Positions 8,062 through 16,717 of a stretch of 28,672 nt of DNA are shown here, one piece after another; within the stretch, counting starts at the first letter, position 1; every line of letters begins with the position of its first letter. This DNA is from an actinobacterium acAMD-2. GTDB lineage: Bacteria; Actinomycetota; Actinomycetes; UBA12327. Location of the stretch: assembly GCA_000754455.1 (NCBI GenBank), contig JNSE01000036.1:1-28672 (forward strand). Reading direction: 5' to 3'. Below the pieces are notes generated by a model. That model worked only from the letters and a program-made list of their open reading frames with translations. It had not been told where the DNA came from and searched no databases. The translations under genes were made by a program, and so were the position numbers.

Positions 8062-9401
8062 CAACTTTTAATGACAGCGATCCTCGCATGGCCGATGAGC
8101 GTGAGACCACTGAAGGCAAAGTCTTTACCGTTCAAGGCAATGACTGGGATGAGTTGTTGCATGACCTTTCCAGCACCCCAGCGCAAGAGCGCATCATCGT
8201 CAACATGGGTCCGCAACACCCGTCCACTCACGGTGTGCTGCGTTTGATTCTTGAGCTCGATGGCGAAACCGTCACCGAAGCGCGCTGTGGCATTGGCTAC
8301 TTGCACACCGGCATTGAAAAGAACATGGAGTTCCGTACCTGGACTCAAGGCGTCACCTTTGTCACGCGCATGGACTACCTCTCACCGTTCTTCAATGAGA
8401 CCGCGTACTGCCTGGGTGTAGAGAAATTGCTGGGAATCACTGATCAGATTCCTGAGCGCGCCAATGTCATCCGCGTGATGATGATGGAACTCAACCGTAT
8501 TTCTTCGCACTTGGTGTGTTTGGCCACTGGTGGCATGGAGCTCGGCGCGCTGACGGCCATGACCTTTGGGTTCCGTGAGCGCGAACTTGTCCTTGATGTG
8601 TTCGAAATGATCACGGGACTGCGCATGAATCACGCGTATATCCGCCCGGGTGGACTGGCTCAGGACCTGCCCGAAGGTGCCGAGCAAAAAGTGCGCGAAC
8701 TTCTCAAGATTTTGCCTGGTCGCTTGAAGGACACCGCTGACCTGTTGGTCGATAACACGATTTGGAAGGGCCGCACCGTTGGTGTGGGCACTTTGGACCT
8801 TGCCGGTTGCATGGCGCTGGGAATTACTGGTCCGATTTTGCGGTCAACGGGCTTGCCACACGACCTGCGTAAGTCGCAGCCGTACTGCGGGTACGAAAAC
8901 TATGACTTTGAAGTACCGGTTCAAACCAGCGCCGATGCTTATGGTCGCTTCTTGATTCGCATTGCTGAAATGGGCGAGTCAATGAAGATCATTGCTCAGT
9001 GTTTGGATCGCCTCAAGCCCGGACCGGTCATGATCGAAGACAAGAAGATCGCATGGCCTGCACAACTGGCGCACGGTGCCGATGGAACGGGCAACAGTTT
9101 TGAACACATTCGCCAAATCATGGGAACGTCCATGGAAGCCTTGATCCATCACTTCAAGCTGGTGACTGAAGGCTTCAAGGTTCCAGCTGGCCAGGTCTAC
9201 GCAGCCATTGAATCTCCTCGTGGCGAGCTCGGTGTTCACCTCGTCAGCGATGGCGGTACGCGTCCGTACCGAGTTCACTTCCGGGACCCCAGTTTCACCA
9301 ATCTCCAAGCCACCGCCGCCATGTGCGAAGGTGCACAAATCGCTGATGTGGTGGCCGCGGTCGCCAGTATTGATCCTGTGATGGGTGGTGTCGACCGCTA
9401 A
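8058..9401 (+). CDS. nuoD: NADH-quinone oxidoreductase subunit D (quinone-binding, 49 kDa)
   Basis: This 447-residue subunit forms the quinone cavity with NuoB. The quinone-site loop NMGPQHPSTHGVLRL is at about 49-63, with the key His in HPSTHG at 54-59. GIGYLHTGIEKNMEFRTW follows. Further conserved blocks are MMMELNRISSHLVCLATGGMELGA, MNHAYIRPGGLAQDLP and the C-terminal ending DPVMGGVDR. An N-terminal extension of about 40 residues precedes the core. ATG 8058 overlaps the nuoC stop. This is the only NuoD-type gene in the window; the second Nuo-like set at 26.6-27.8 kb has none. Confidence 0.97.
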   Translation: MTTFNDSDPRMADERETTEGKVFTVQGNDWDELLHDLSSTPAQERIIVNMGPQHPSTHGVLRLILELDGETVTEARCGIGYLHTGIEKNMEFRTWTQGVTFVTRMDYLSPFFNETAYCLGVEKLLGITDQIPERANVIRVMMMELNRISSHLVCLATGGMELGALTAMTFGFRERELVLDVFEMITGLRMNHAYIRPGGLAQDLPEGAEQKVRELLKILPGRLKDTADLLVDNTIWKGRTVGVGTLDLAGCMALGITGPILRSTGLPHDLRKSQPYCGYENYDFEVPVQTSADAYGRFLIRIAEMGESMKIIAQCLDRLKPGPVMIEDKKIAWPAQLAHGADGTGNSFEHIRQIMGTSMEALIHHFKLVTEGFKVPAGQVYAAIESPRGELGVHLVSDGGTRPYRVHFRDPSFTNLQATAAMCEGAQIADVVAAVASIDPVMGGVDR

Positions 9402-10057
9402 TGGCGTTGACCGATAAGACTCGCGCTGAAATGCGCGAAATCATGGCGCGTTATCCGCAGGCGCGGTCGGCGTTGTTGCCGATGCTGCACTTGGTGCAAT
9501 CCGAAGAGGGCTACGTCACTCCTGAGGGCATCGAAATGTGCGCCGACGAGTTGGGGATTACCGCTGCGGAAGTCACTGGAGTCGTGACGTTTTACACGAT
9601 GTACAAGCGTCGTGCGATGGGCAAGCACCACGTTGGCGTGTGCACCAACAGCTTGTGCGCGATCATGGGTGGCGACGCAATTTTTGCTCAACTCAAGGAT
9701 CACCTAGGCGTGGGCAACGACCAGACCACTGCTGATGGCCAAATTACTTTGGAACACATTGAGTGTCAGGCGGCCTGCGACTATGCACCAGTTCTGACCA
9801 TCGACTGGGAGTTCTTTGACAACCAGACTCCTGGCTCGGCCATTGATTTGATGAATGACTTGATCGCTAATCGCGAAGTGAAGTCCACGCGTGGACCGGT
9901 TATTACCTCGTGGCGCGATAACGAGCGCTTGTTTGCTGGATTTGCTGACGGCAAGGTCAATGAAGGACCGGCTGCTGGCGAAGCATCTTTGCTCGGCTTG
10001 AAGTTGGCCAAGGAACGTGGCGACTCCATTCCAGCTAACCCAGGAGCGGATGCCTGA
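9401..10057 (+). CDS. nuoE: NADH-quinone oxidoreductase subunit E (cluster N1a)
   Basis: This 218-residue thioredoxin-fold subunit of the NADH dehydrogenase module carries a [2Fe-2S] cluster. The ligands are Cys81 and Cys86 (CTNSLC) plus Cys122 and Cys126 (CQAAC). The N-terminal helical bundle (RAEMREIMARYPQARSALLP) is typical. About 50 residues follow the usual family end (SWRDNERLFAGFADGKVNEG...), an extension common in actinobacteria. The ATG at 9401 shares one base with the nuoD stop (TAATG), and the end overlaps nuoF (TGATG). Confidence 0.96.
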   Translation: MALTDKTRAEMREIMARYPQARSALLPMLHLVQSEEGYVTPEGIEMCADELGITAAEVTGVVTFYTMYKRRAMGKHHVGVCTNSLCAIMGGDAIFAQLKDHLGVGNDQTTADGQITLEHIECQAACDYAPVLTIDWEFFDNQTPGSAIDLMNDLIANREVKSTRGPVITSWRDNERLFAGFADGKVNEGPAAGEASLLGLKLAKERGDSIPANPGADA

Positions 10058-11364
10058 TGACCACTATTACTCCAGTCCTGACTGCTCACTGGGACGAAGC
10101 TGACTCCTTTACGTACGCCGGCTACACCCGGCACAAGGGTTACCAGGCATCACGCAAGGCGCTGACCACGATGCAGCCCGACGATGTAATCCAAACCGTC
10201 AAAGATTCAGGTCTTCGCGGTCGCGGTGGAGCAGGATTTCCCACCGGTATGAAGTGGGGCTTTATCCCGCAGGGTGACAACAAGCCGCACTACTTCGTCG
10301 TCAATGCTGACGAGTCCGAGCCAGGGACGTGCAAAGACATCCCGTTGATGATGGCTAACCCGCACGTCTTGGTTGAGGGCATCATCATCGGCTCGTATGC
10401 CATTCGTTCTAACCACGCCTTTATTTACATCCGCGGCGAAGTGCCTCACGTCTTGCGTCGTGTGCAGGCTGCAGTTGCTGAGGCCTATGCCAATGGCGAA
10501 TTGGGCAAGAACATCCACGGCAGTGGCTATGACCTTGAGTTGACTGTTCATGCTGGTGCCGGTGCCTACATCTGTGGTGAAGAAACCGCGTTGCTGGATT
10601 CGCTTGAGGGATACCGCGGTCAGCCGCGACTGCGTCCACCGTTCCCGGCTGTTGCTGGTTTGTATGCCTGCCCCACGGTGGTCAACAACGTCGAGTCCGT
10701 GGCCAGCGTTCCTTCCATCATCGCCAACGGCATCGAATGGTTCGGCAAGTTCGGAACCGAGAAGTCCAAGGGTTTCACGTTGTACTCACTCTCGGGTCAT
10801 GTGAAAAACCCTGGACAAATTGAGGCGCCGCTGGGGATCACCTTGCGCGAGCTCCTTGACCTTGCTGGCGGTATGCGCGAGGGCAGCACGCTGAAGTTTT
10901 GGACGCCTGGCGGATCGTCGACTCCGATCTTGACGGCAGAGCACCTCGATGTTCCTTTGGACTACGAGAGCATCGCTGAAGCTGGTTCGATGTTGGGCAC
11001 AAAGGCCTTGCAAATCTTTGACCAAACTACGTCGGTTGTCCGTTGCGTCTTGCGTTGGACTGAGTTTTACAAGCACGAGTCCTGTGGCAAGTGCACTCCG
11101 TGTCGCGAAGGCACGTGGTGGTTGCAGCAGATCATGGAGCGCATCGAACAGGGCAAGGGAACTGAAGAAGACATTGAGAAGTTGCTCGACCTGTGCGACA
11201 ACATCTTGGGTCGATCTTTTTGCGCACTTGGAGACGGAGCAACGAGCCCGATCACCTCGGCCATTGAGTACTTCCGTGACGAGTTCATCGCCGGTACGCA
11301 CACGCCTGCATGGGAGCTGTTCCCCTATGAGGCCTCCGCACTGTTCGCAGGAGCAAACGCATGA
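10057..11364 (+). CDS. nuoF: NADH-quinone oxidoreductase subunit F (NADH/FMN site, cluster N3)
   Basis: This 435-residue subunit oxidises NADH through FMN. The NADH/FMN-binding Gly-rich loop GLRGRGGAGFPTG is at 52-64, NADESEPGTCKD at 83-94, and GAGAYICGEETALLDS at 167-182. The [4Fe-4S] cluster N3 ligands are Cys343, Cys346 and Cys349 (ESCGKCTPCREG) with Cys389 (SFCALGD). The presence of intact NuoE, F and G shows this complex is a true NADH-oxidising complex I, not the 11-subunit ferredoxin or F420 form. The start overlaps the nuoE stop by one base, and the stop overlaps nuoG (ATGA). Confidence 0.97.
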   Translation: MTTITPVLTAHWDEADSFTYAGYTRHKGYQASRKALTTMQPDDVIQTVKDSGLRGRGGAGFPTGMKWGFIPQGDNKPHYFVVNADESEPGTCKDIPLMMANPHVLVEGIIIGSYAIRSNHAFIYIRGEVPHVLRRVQAAVAEAYANGELGKNIHGSGYDLELTVHAGAGAYICGEETALLDSLEGYRGQPRLRPPFPAVAGLYACPTVVNNVESVASVPSIIANGIEWFGKFGTEKSKGFTLYSLSGHVKNPGQIEAPLGITLRELLDLAGGMREGSTLKFWTPGGSSTPILTAEHLDVPLDYESIAEAGSMLGTKALQIFDQTTSVVRCVLRWTEFYKHESCGKCTPCREGTWWLQQIMERIEQGKGTEEDIEKLLDLCDNILGRSFCALGDGATSPITSAIEYFRDEFIAGTHTPAWELFPYEASALFAGANA

Positions 11365-13775
11365 CCATGACTGCAGGCGCTTCATCTGATGTCGCTGTTC
11401 CTACTGATTTGGTCAACATCACCATTGACGGTGTGCACCTAAGCGTTCCCAAGGGCACTTTGGTTATTCGCGCTGCGGAGCAAATCGGCATCGAGATTCC
11501 TCGTTTTTGCGATCACCCGCTGTTGGACCCGGTTGGCGCTTGTCGTCAGTGCTTGGTTGAGGTCGAAGGTCAGCGCAAGCCGTTGGCTTCCTGCACGACC
11601 ACCGTTGCCGAAGGCATGGTCGTCCTGACACAGCAGACCTCAGCGGTTGCTGAAAAGGCGCAAAACGGTGTCATGGAATTGCTTTTGATTAACCACCCGC
11701 TGGATTGCCCGGTGTGTGACAAGGGTGGGGAATGCCCACTGCAAAATCAAGCGATGAGCAACGGCCAAGCCGAATCTCGCTTTGAAGGTTTCAAGCGGAC
11801 CTACGAAAAGCCGATCAATATTTCGGCGCAGGTTCTGCTTGACCGTGAGCGGTGCGTTTTATGCGCACGCTGTACCCGCTTCAGCGAGCAGATTGCGGGC
11901 GACCCCTTCATTGAATTGCTCGAACGTGGCGCACTCCAACAAGTCGGCATCTACGAAAACCAGCCTTTTGAGTCTTACTTCTCGGGCAACACGATTCAAA
12001 TTTGCCCCGTGGGTGCGCTGACCAGTTCGGCCTACCGATTCCGCGCTCGTCCGTTTGACCTGGTCTCCACGCCAACTGCCTGTGAGCACTGCGCCTCGGG
12101 TTGTTCGCTGCGTACAGACCACCGCCGCGGCAAAGTCGTGCGCCGTCTGGCCATCAACGAGCCCGAAGTCAACGAAGAGTGGAACTGCGACAAGGGCCGC
12201 TTTGCATTCTCGTCAGCCACCGGTGACGATCGCATCACTACACCGTTGGTCCGCGATGCCGACGGCGAATTGAAGCCCGCCTCGTGGCCTGAAGCCATCG
12301 CTGCAGCTGCTGATGGCCTGGTAGCTGCTCGTGGAAATGCAGGAGTGCTCGTCGGCGGACGACTCACGCGCGAAGATGCTTACGCCTACTCGAAGTTTGC
12401 TCGCGTCGCTCTGAATACCAACGACATTGACTTTAGAACTCGCCCCAGCTCCGACGAAGAATTGGCGTTCATCGGCTCGACGGTCGCCGGTACTGGATTG
12501 GGTATGACCTACGCGGACCTTGAATCTGCACCCACCGTGTTGCTCGCCGGGTTTGAACCAGAAGATGAATCACCAATTGTCTTCTTGCGTTTGCAAAAGG
12601 CCGTCCGTGCTGGAACACAAAGCATTTTCACTCTCGCCCCCTTTGCTTCGCGTGCAACGAGCAAACTCAAGGCAACGGTTGTTGCCACGGCGCCTGGACA
12701 GGAAGCGGCAGCCTTGGTCGCAGCTAGTGATGGCGATCTTGGTGCGGCCTTACGTCAGCCCGGCTCGGTGATCTTGGTAGGCGAGCGCTTGAGTCTGAGC
12801 GCTGGTGGATTCACGGCGGCGTTGGCTTTGGCGCAACAAACGGGAGCGCGGTTGGCGTGGATTCCTCGTCGTGCGGGTGAACGTGGTGCGCTCGAAGCCG
12901 GTGCCGCACCCACCTTGTTGCCTGGCGGTCGTCCGGTCGAATCCGCTGAGGCTCGTGCGGAAATTGCGGCGGCTTGGGGTGTATCGGAACTTCCGAATGA
13001 AGCCGGTCGCAATGTCGAGCAAATCCTTACGGCGGCTAATCGAGACATGCTCGGTGCGTTAGTGGTTGCTGGTGTTGAAATTTCTGACTTGCCCGACCCA
13101 CATGCTGCTCGTCACTGCTTGCACTCATCAGAGTTCATCGTCAGCTTTGAGGTGCGTCGTAGTGAAGTCACTGATCACGCGCACGTGGTATTCCCTGTTC
13201 CTCCGATTGCTGAGCGCAATGGAAGCCTGATCAACTGGGAAGGCCGCGTCCGCGAGATTGAGGCCGCACTGGCTACACCCACGATGTCAGAAATTCGCAT
13301 CTTGAGTGCCTTGGCCGAAGAACTTGATCTTGATGCGGACGAGGCCATCTCGTTGGGCTTTAGTGATGCAGCTGGCGCTCGCGCGGAACTTGATGCCTTG
13401 GGTGCATGGTCTGGCGATCGAGTTGCAGTGCCTGCCGTTGACGCCGCGTCGGCCGTAGCCGGTGGAATCACTTTGGCATCGTGGCGTCCACTACTCGACC
13501 TTGGAATGGGTCAAGATGGTCAAGACTCGTTGGCCGCCACCGCACGCAAGAGTATGGCCCACCTATCTGCCACTACAGCAGCCAAGGTTGGTGCAGCGAA
13601 TGGATCACTAGTGACCATTTCAACCAGCCAGGGCTCCATCACTCTTGCCTTGGAAATCACCGAGATGGTGGACGACGTGGTGTGGGTGCCGATGAACTCG
13701 ACCGGTTCGCGCATCCTCACTGACCTAGGCGTACTGCCTGGGGCCACCGTTGACGTTTCGGGAGGTGCGGCATGA
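11361..13775 (+). CDS. nuoG: NADH-quinone oxidoreductase subunit G (multi-cluster)
   Basis: The 804-residue subunit carries the electron wire from NuoF to NuoI. Visible ligands are: [2Fe-2S] N1b Cys50, Cys61, Cys64, Cys78; N5 His112, Cys116, Cys119, Cys125; N4 Cys165, Cys168, Cys171, Cys215; and the extra cluster N7 Cys241, Cys244, Cys248, Cys276. N7 is found only in some bacteria. The C-terminal two-thirds resembles a molybdopterin-oxidoreductase fold that has lost its cofactor, with an Ala/Glu-rich, weakly conserved stretch (about 430-600). It starts at ATG 11361 overlapping nuoF; a second ATG lies 2 codons downstream. Confidence 0.96.
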   Translation: MTMTAGASSDVAVPTDLVNITIDGVHLSVPKGTLVIRAAEQIGIEIPRFCDHPLLDPVGACRQCLVEVEGQRKPLASCTTTVAEGMVVLTQQTSAVAEKAQNGVMELLLINHPLDCPVCDKGGECPLQNQAMSNGQAESRFEGFKRTYEKPINISAQVLLDRERCVLCARCTRFSEQIAGDPFIELLERGALQQVGIYENQPFESYFSGNTIQICPVGALTSSAYRFRARPFDLVSTPTACEHCASGCSLRTDHRRGKVVRRLAINEPEVNEEWNCDKGRFAFSSATGDDRITTPLVRDADGELKPASWPEAIAAAADGLVAARGNAGVLVGGRLTREDAYAYSKFARVALNTNDIDFRTRPSSDEELAFIGSTVAGTGLGMTYADLESAPTVLLAGFEPEDESPIVFLRLQKAVRAGTQSIFTLAPFASRATSKLKATVVATAPGQEAAALVAASDGDLGAALRQPGSVILVGERLSLSAGGFTAALALAQQTGARLAWIPRRAGERGALEAGAAPTLLPGGRPVESAEARAEIAAAWGVSELPNEAGRNVEQILTAANRDMLGALVVAGVEISDLPDPHAARHCLHSSEFIVSFEVRRSEVTDHAHVVFPVPPIAERNGSLINWEGRVREIEAALATPTMSEIRILSALAEELDLDADEAISLGFSDAAGARAELDALGAWSGDRVAVPAVDAASAVAGGITLASWRPLLDLGMGQDGQDSLAATARKSMAHLSATTAAKVGAANGSLVTISTSQGSITLALEITEMVDDVVWVPMNSTGSRILTDLGVLPGATVDVSGGAA

Positions 13776-15049
13776 GCGTTCCCTTCGGGCTTGATCCAGG
13801 CTGGTTAATCCTGCTGAAGTCGTTGGTGATCTTTGTCTTTCTCGTGTTGGTCACTCTTTTCACCATCTGGCTTGAACGTCGGATCGTGGCGCGTATGCAA
13901 ATGCGAATCGGGCCCAACCGCGTGGGCCCCTTTGGTCTGGTCCAAGGCCTGGCTGACGGTGTCAAGCTGGCGCTGAAGCAGGACATCATCCCTGCGCTTG
14001 CCGATCGCTCAGTATTTATCCTGGCGCCGATCATTTCCGCCACCACCTGCTTCATCGCCTTTGCAGTGATCCCGTTGGGGCCGACCGTTTCGATCTTTGG
14101 CACGTGGACCAACCTGCAGTTAACAGACTTCCCGGTCGCAGTGCTGTTCGTTTTGGCCATCGCATCTATCGGTATCTACGGAATCGTGTTGGCCGGCTGG
14201 TCGTCGGGTTCGACCTATCCGTTGCTGGGCGCATTGCGGTCGTCAGCGCAGATGATCTCCTATGAAATCGCCATGGGACTCTCTCTCGTCGCCGTGTTCT
14301 TGTACGCCGGTTCGATGTCCACTTCCGAAATTGTGTCGGCGCAACAAAACGTCTGGTACGTAGTGCTGCTGCTGCCGTCATTCGTGATCTACGCGACGTC
14401 CATGGTGGGCGAAACCAACCGTGCACCCTTTGACTTGCCCGAAGCCGAAGGCGAGTTGGTCGGTGGATTCCACACTGAGTACTCGTCGTTGAAGTTCGCG
14501 CTGTTCTTCTTGGCCGAATACATCAACATGGTCACCGTCTCGGCATTAGCCACCACGTTGTTCTTGGGTGGATGGCGCGCACCAGCTCCGATCTCCACGA
14601 ACTGGGAAGGGGCGAACTCCGGTTGGTGGCCGTTGGTTTGGTTTGTTGCCAAACTCTTCGCCTTTATCTTCGTTTTCATTTGGTTGCGCGGAACGCTGCC
14701 GCGACTTCGTTACGACCAGTTCATGAAGTTTGGCTGGAAGGTTCTGATTCCCGTCTCGCTGGTGTGGATTGTCATCGTCGCTACCGCTCGAGCCTTGCGT
14801 CAGTCCGCCAACGTTGACTCGTCTTCGCTTTTGGTCGTCGTGGGTGTCATTTTGACGATATTGGTGGTCCTCAGTTTTGTGTTGGACGCAATGATCAGTC
14901 GCCGGATGCCGCGCGAGATCGAACCCGAGCCGGAATTTGATGCCTTTGCTGGCGGATTCCCGGTGCCACCATTGCCTGGCCAGAAACTTCCGACTCCGGC
15001 AGCTTCGGCCCAAACGATTTCCTCAACTGGAGGGGACTCACGTGGCTGA
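13772..15049 (+). CDS. nuoH: NADH-quinone oxidoreductase subunit H
   Basis: This 425-residue membrane subunit links the quinone cavity to the proton pumps. Conserved segments are LERRIVARMQMRIGPNRVGP, LADGVKLALKQD, ETNRAPFDLPEAEGELVGGF and HTEYSSLKFALFFLAEYINM, followed by WLRGTLPRLRYDQFMKFGWK. Eight core helices are followed by one more hydrophobic segment (LLVVVGVILTILVVLSFVLD) and a Pro-rich cytoplasmic tail of about 55 residues (EPEPEFDAFAGGFPVPPLPG), longer than the typical 320-350-residue NuoH. The last 8 bases overlap the nuoI start. Confidence 0.96.
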   Translation: MSVPFGLDPGWLILLKSLVIFVFLVLVTLFTIWLERRIVARMQMRIGPNRVGPFGLVQGLADGVKLALKQDIIPALADRSVFILAPIISATTCFIAFAVIPLGPTVSIFGTWTNLQLTDFPVAVLFVLAIASIGIYGIVLAGWSSGSTYPLLGALRSSAQMISYEIAMGLSLVAVFLYAGSMSTSEIVSAQQNVWYVVLLLPSFVIYATSMVGETNRAPFDLPEAEGELVGGFHTEYSSLKFALFFLAEYINMVTVSALATTLFLGGWRAPAPISTNWEGANSGWWPLVWFVAKLFAFIFVFIWLRGTLPRLRYDQFMKFGWKVLIPVSLVWIVIVATARALRQSANVDSSSLLVVVGVILTILVVLSFVLDAMISRRMPREIEPEPEFDAFAGGFPVPPLPGQKLPTPAASAQTISSTGGDSRG

Positions 15050-15623
15050 CGTCATTGGAACCATCAAGGGATTTGGTGTCACCTTCGGCACGATGTTCAA
15101 GAAGGTCAACACCGAGCAGTACCCCGAGGAAAAGCGCGGTCGCGACTTTCCCATTGAGCCGCGCTTCCACGGTCGTCACCAGCTCAACCGGTACCCCGAT
15201 GGTCTGGAAAAGTGCATCGGTTGCGAACTGTGCGCATGGGCCTGCCCAGCAGACGCAATTTTTGTTGAAGGTGGCGACAACACCGAAGACAATCGCTTTT
15301 CGCCTGGCGAGCGTTACGGCAAGGTCTACCAAATTAACTACTTGCGGTGCATTCTGTGCGGCTTGTGCATCGAGGCCTGCCCCACGCGCGCATTGACTAT
15401 GACCAATGAATACGAGCTGGCCGACGACGATCGCGGCCGCTTGATCTTTACCAAGGAACAACTTTTGGCACCGCTCATGGAAGGCATGATTTCGCCTCCG
15501 CACCCCATGGTGGCCGGAACCACGGATACCGATTACTACCAAGGCAAGATCACCGGTCCTGATGCGCACCAGGAGCTGTCCCGCACCCGCGAACCCGAAA
15601 ACCGCGATGGGGTGAGCTCGTGA
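15042..15623 (+). CDS. nuoI: NADH-quinone oxidoreductase subunit I (clusters N6a, N6b)
   Basis: This 193-residue ferredoxin-like subunit passes electrons to NuoB. The start is GTG 15042, chosen because GGAGGGG (15029-15035) sits 6 bases upstream and the product begins VADVIGTIKGFGVTFGTMFKK, the normal membrane-touching N-terminal helix. The frame is open further upstream but only inside nuoH. Two [4Fe-4S] motifs are seen: Cys58, Cys61, Cys64, Cys68 (CIGCELCAWACP) and Cys103, Cys106, Cys109, Cys113 (CILCGLCIEACP). The C-terminal 75 residues are charged and typical of actinobacterial NuoI. It overlaps nuoJ (GTGA). Confidence 0.96.
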   Translation: MADVIGTIKGFGVTFGTMFKKVNTEQYPEEKRGRDFPIEPRFHGRHQLNRYPDGLEKCIGCELCAWACPADAIFVEGGDNTEDNRFSPGERYGKVYQINYLRCILCGLCIEACPTRALTMTNEYELADDDRGRLIFTKEQLLAPLMEGMISPPHPMVAGTTDTDYYQGKITGPDAHQELSRTREPENRDGVSS

Positions 15624-16417
15624 CCGCTTACTTAGCAACCGGGGTCGCCACTGTTTCGGCAGGCGAAACTTTTGCCTTCTGGGTGTTGGCCATCTTGACC
15701 GTGGGTGGCGCGATCGGAATGCTGCTTTCGCGTAAGGCTGTTCACTCCGCCTTGTGGATCGCCTTGACAATGGTCAGCCTTGCGGTGGTCTATTTGATCA
15801 ATGCGGCCCCGTTTTTGAGCATGGTGCAGATCATCGTGTACACGGGAGCAGTGATGATGCTGTTTCTCTTCGTCCTGATGTTGATCGGCGTTGATGCGGC
15901 TGACTCCCTAGTCGAAACCATTAAGGGTCAGCGCCTTGCTGCCGTATTGGTCGGCATCGGATTTGGCTTGTTGCTCTTGGCTGGGGTTGGCGGTTTGACG
16001 GTCAATGAAATCAAGGGACTAGATGCAGCAACCAGTCAAGCTGGTGGCAACCTTGAGGCCGTTGCGCAACTGATCTTTGGCCGTTACGTCTTGGCCTTTG
16101 AAGTCACCAGCGCCTTGCTGATCACCGCCGCCGTGGGTGCGATCGTCTATACGCACCGCGAGCGACTGGTCGGTAAGCCCACGCAAGCCATGATTTCGCG
16201 TGCCCGCTTTACTTCAGCGACTGCACCGCGCAGTCCCATGCCGGCTCCTGGTGTGTTCGCCAATCACAATGCCGTGGACACGCCTGCTCTGCTTCCTGAT
16301 GGCTCGCCGGCGCTGGATTCGGTGCCTGCTCCATTCCAAGTCGAAGAGGCCCGCACCTTCACCACCGCTGATGGTCGAGTTATTACTGCTGTTTATCCCG
16401 AGGGGGATGACAAATGA
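15620..16417 (+). CDS. nuoJ: NADH-quinone oxidoreductase subunit J
   Basis: This 265-residue membrane-arm subunit has five helices. The conserved third helix region, FLSMVQIIVYTGAVMMLFLFVLMLIG (about 65-90), contains the pi-bulge helix important for coupling. The hydrophobic core ends near residue 177. The remaining 88 residues (HRERLVGKPTQ... PAPFQVEEARTFTTADG) form a hydrophilic tail absent from E. coli NuoJ but frequent in actinobacteria. GTG 15620 overlaps the nuoI stop, and ATGA joins it to nuoK. Confidence 0.95.
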   Translation: MTAYLATGVATVSAGETFAFWVLAILTVGGAIGMLLSRKAVHSALWIALTMVSLAVVYLINAAPFLSMVQIIVYTGAVMMLFLFVLMLIGVDAADSLVETIKGQRLAAVLVGIGFGLLLLAGVGGLTVNEIKGLDAATSQAGGNLEAVAQLIFGRYVLAFEVTSALLITAAVGAIVYTHRERLVGKPTQAMISRARFTSATAPRSPMPAPGVFANHNAVDTPALLPDGSPALDSVPAPFQVEEARTFTTADGRVITAVYPEGDDK

Positions 16418-16713
16418 ACCCGATGAACTACATCTACCTCTCGGCTGCACTGTTTAGCATCGGCGCATTTGGAGTGTTGTTCAGGCGCAACGCCATCGTG
16501 GTGTTCATGTGTGTCGAGTTGATGCTCAACGCCGCGAACCTTGCCTTCGTCACTTTTGCACGCATCAATGGCACCCTGGACGGGCAGGTGGTGGCCTTCT
16601 TCGTGATGGTCGTTGCTGCCGCTGAGGTGGTTATTGGACTTGCCATCATCATGTCCATATTTGCTACTCGTCGATCTGCTTCGATCGATGAAGCTAACTT
16701 GTTGAGGTCCTAA
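16414..16713 (+). CDS. nuoK: NADH-quinone oxidoreductase subunit K
   Basis: This 99-residue, three-helix membrane subunit has the family-typical length. The second helix contains the conserved Glu in VVFMCVELMLNAANLAFVTF, and the third carries AAAEVVIGLAIIMSIF with the second conserved Glu. ATG 16414 overlaps the nuoJ stop by 4 bases; a second ATG three codons on (16423) is also possible. Confidence 0.96.
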   Translation: MNPMNYIYLSAALFSIGAFGVLFRRNAIVVFMCVELMLNAANLAFVTFARINGTLDGQVVAFFVMVVAAAEVVIGLAIIMSIFATRRSASIDEANLLRS

Positions 16714-16717
16714 GTTG

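Noticed and set aside
14937..15041. Upstream extension of nuoI
   Set aside because: The frame is open but lies inside nuoH and gives non-homologous residues. GTG 15042 has a strong ribosome binding site and the expected N-terminus.
14895..15770. Long open frame on the minus strand opposite nuoH, nuoI and nuoJ
   Set aside because: It lies entirely antisense to three well-conserved genes, has no ribosome binding site or family motif, and is Arg-rich as expected from a shadow of GC-biased codons. The same holds for other antisense frames along the nuo operon, such as 6596-7375.
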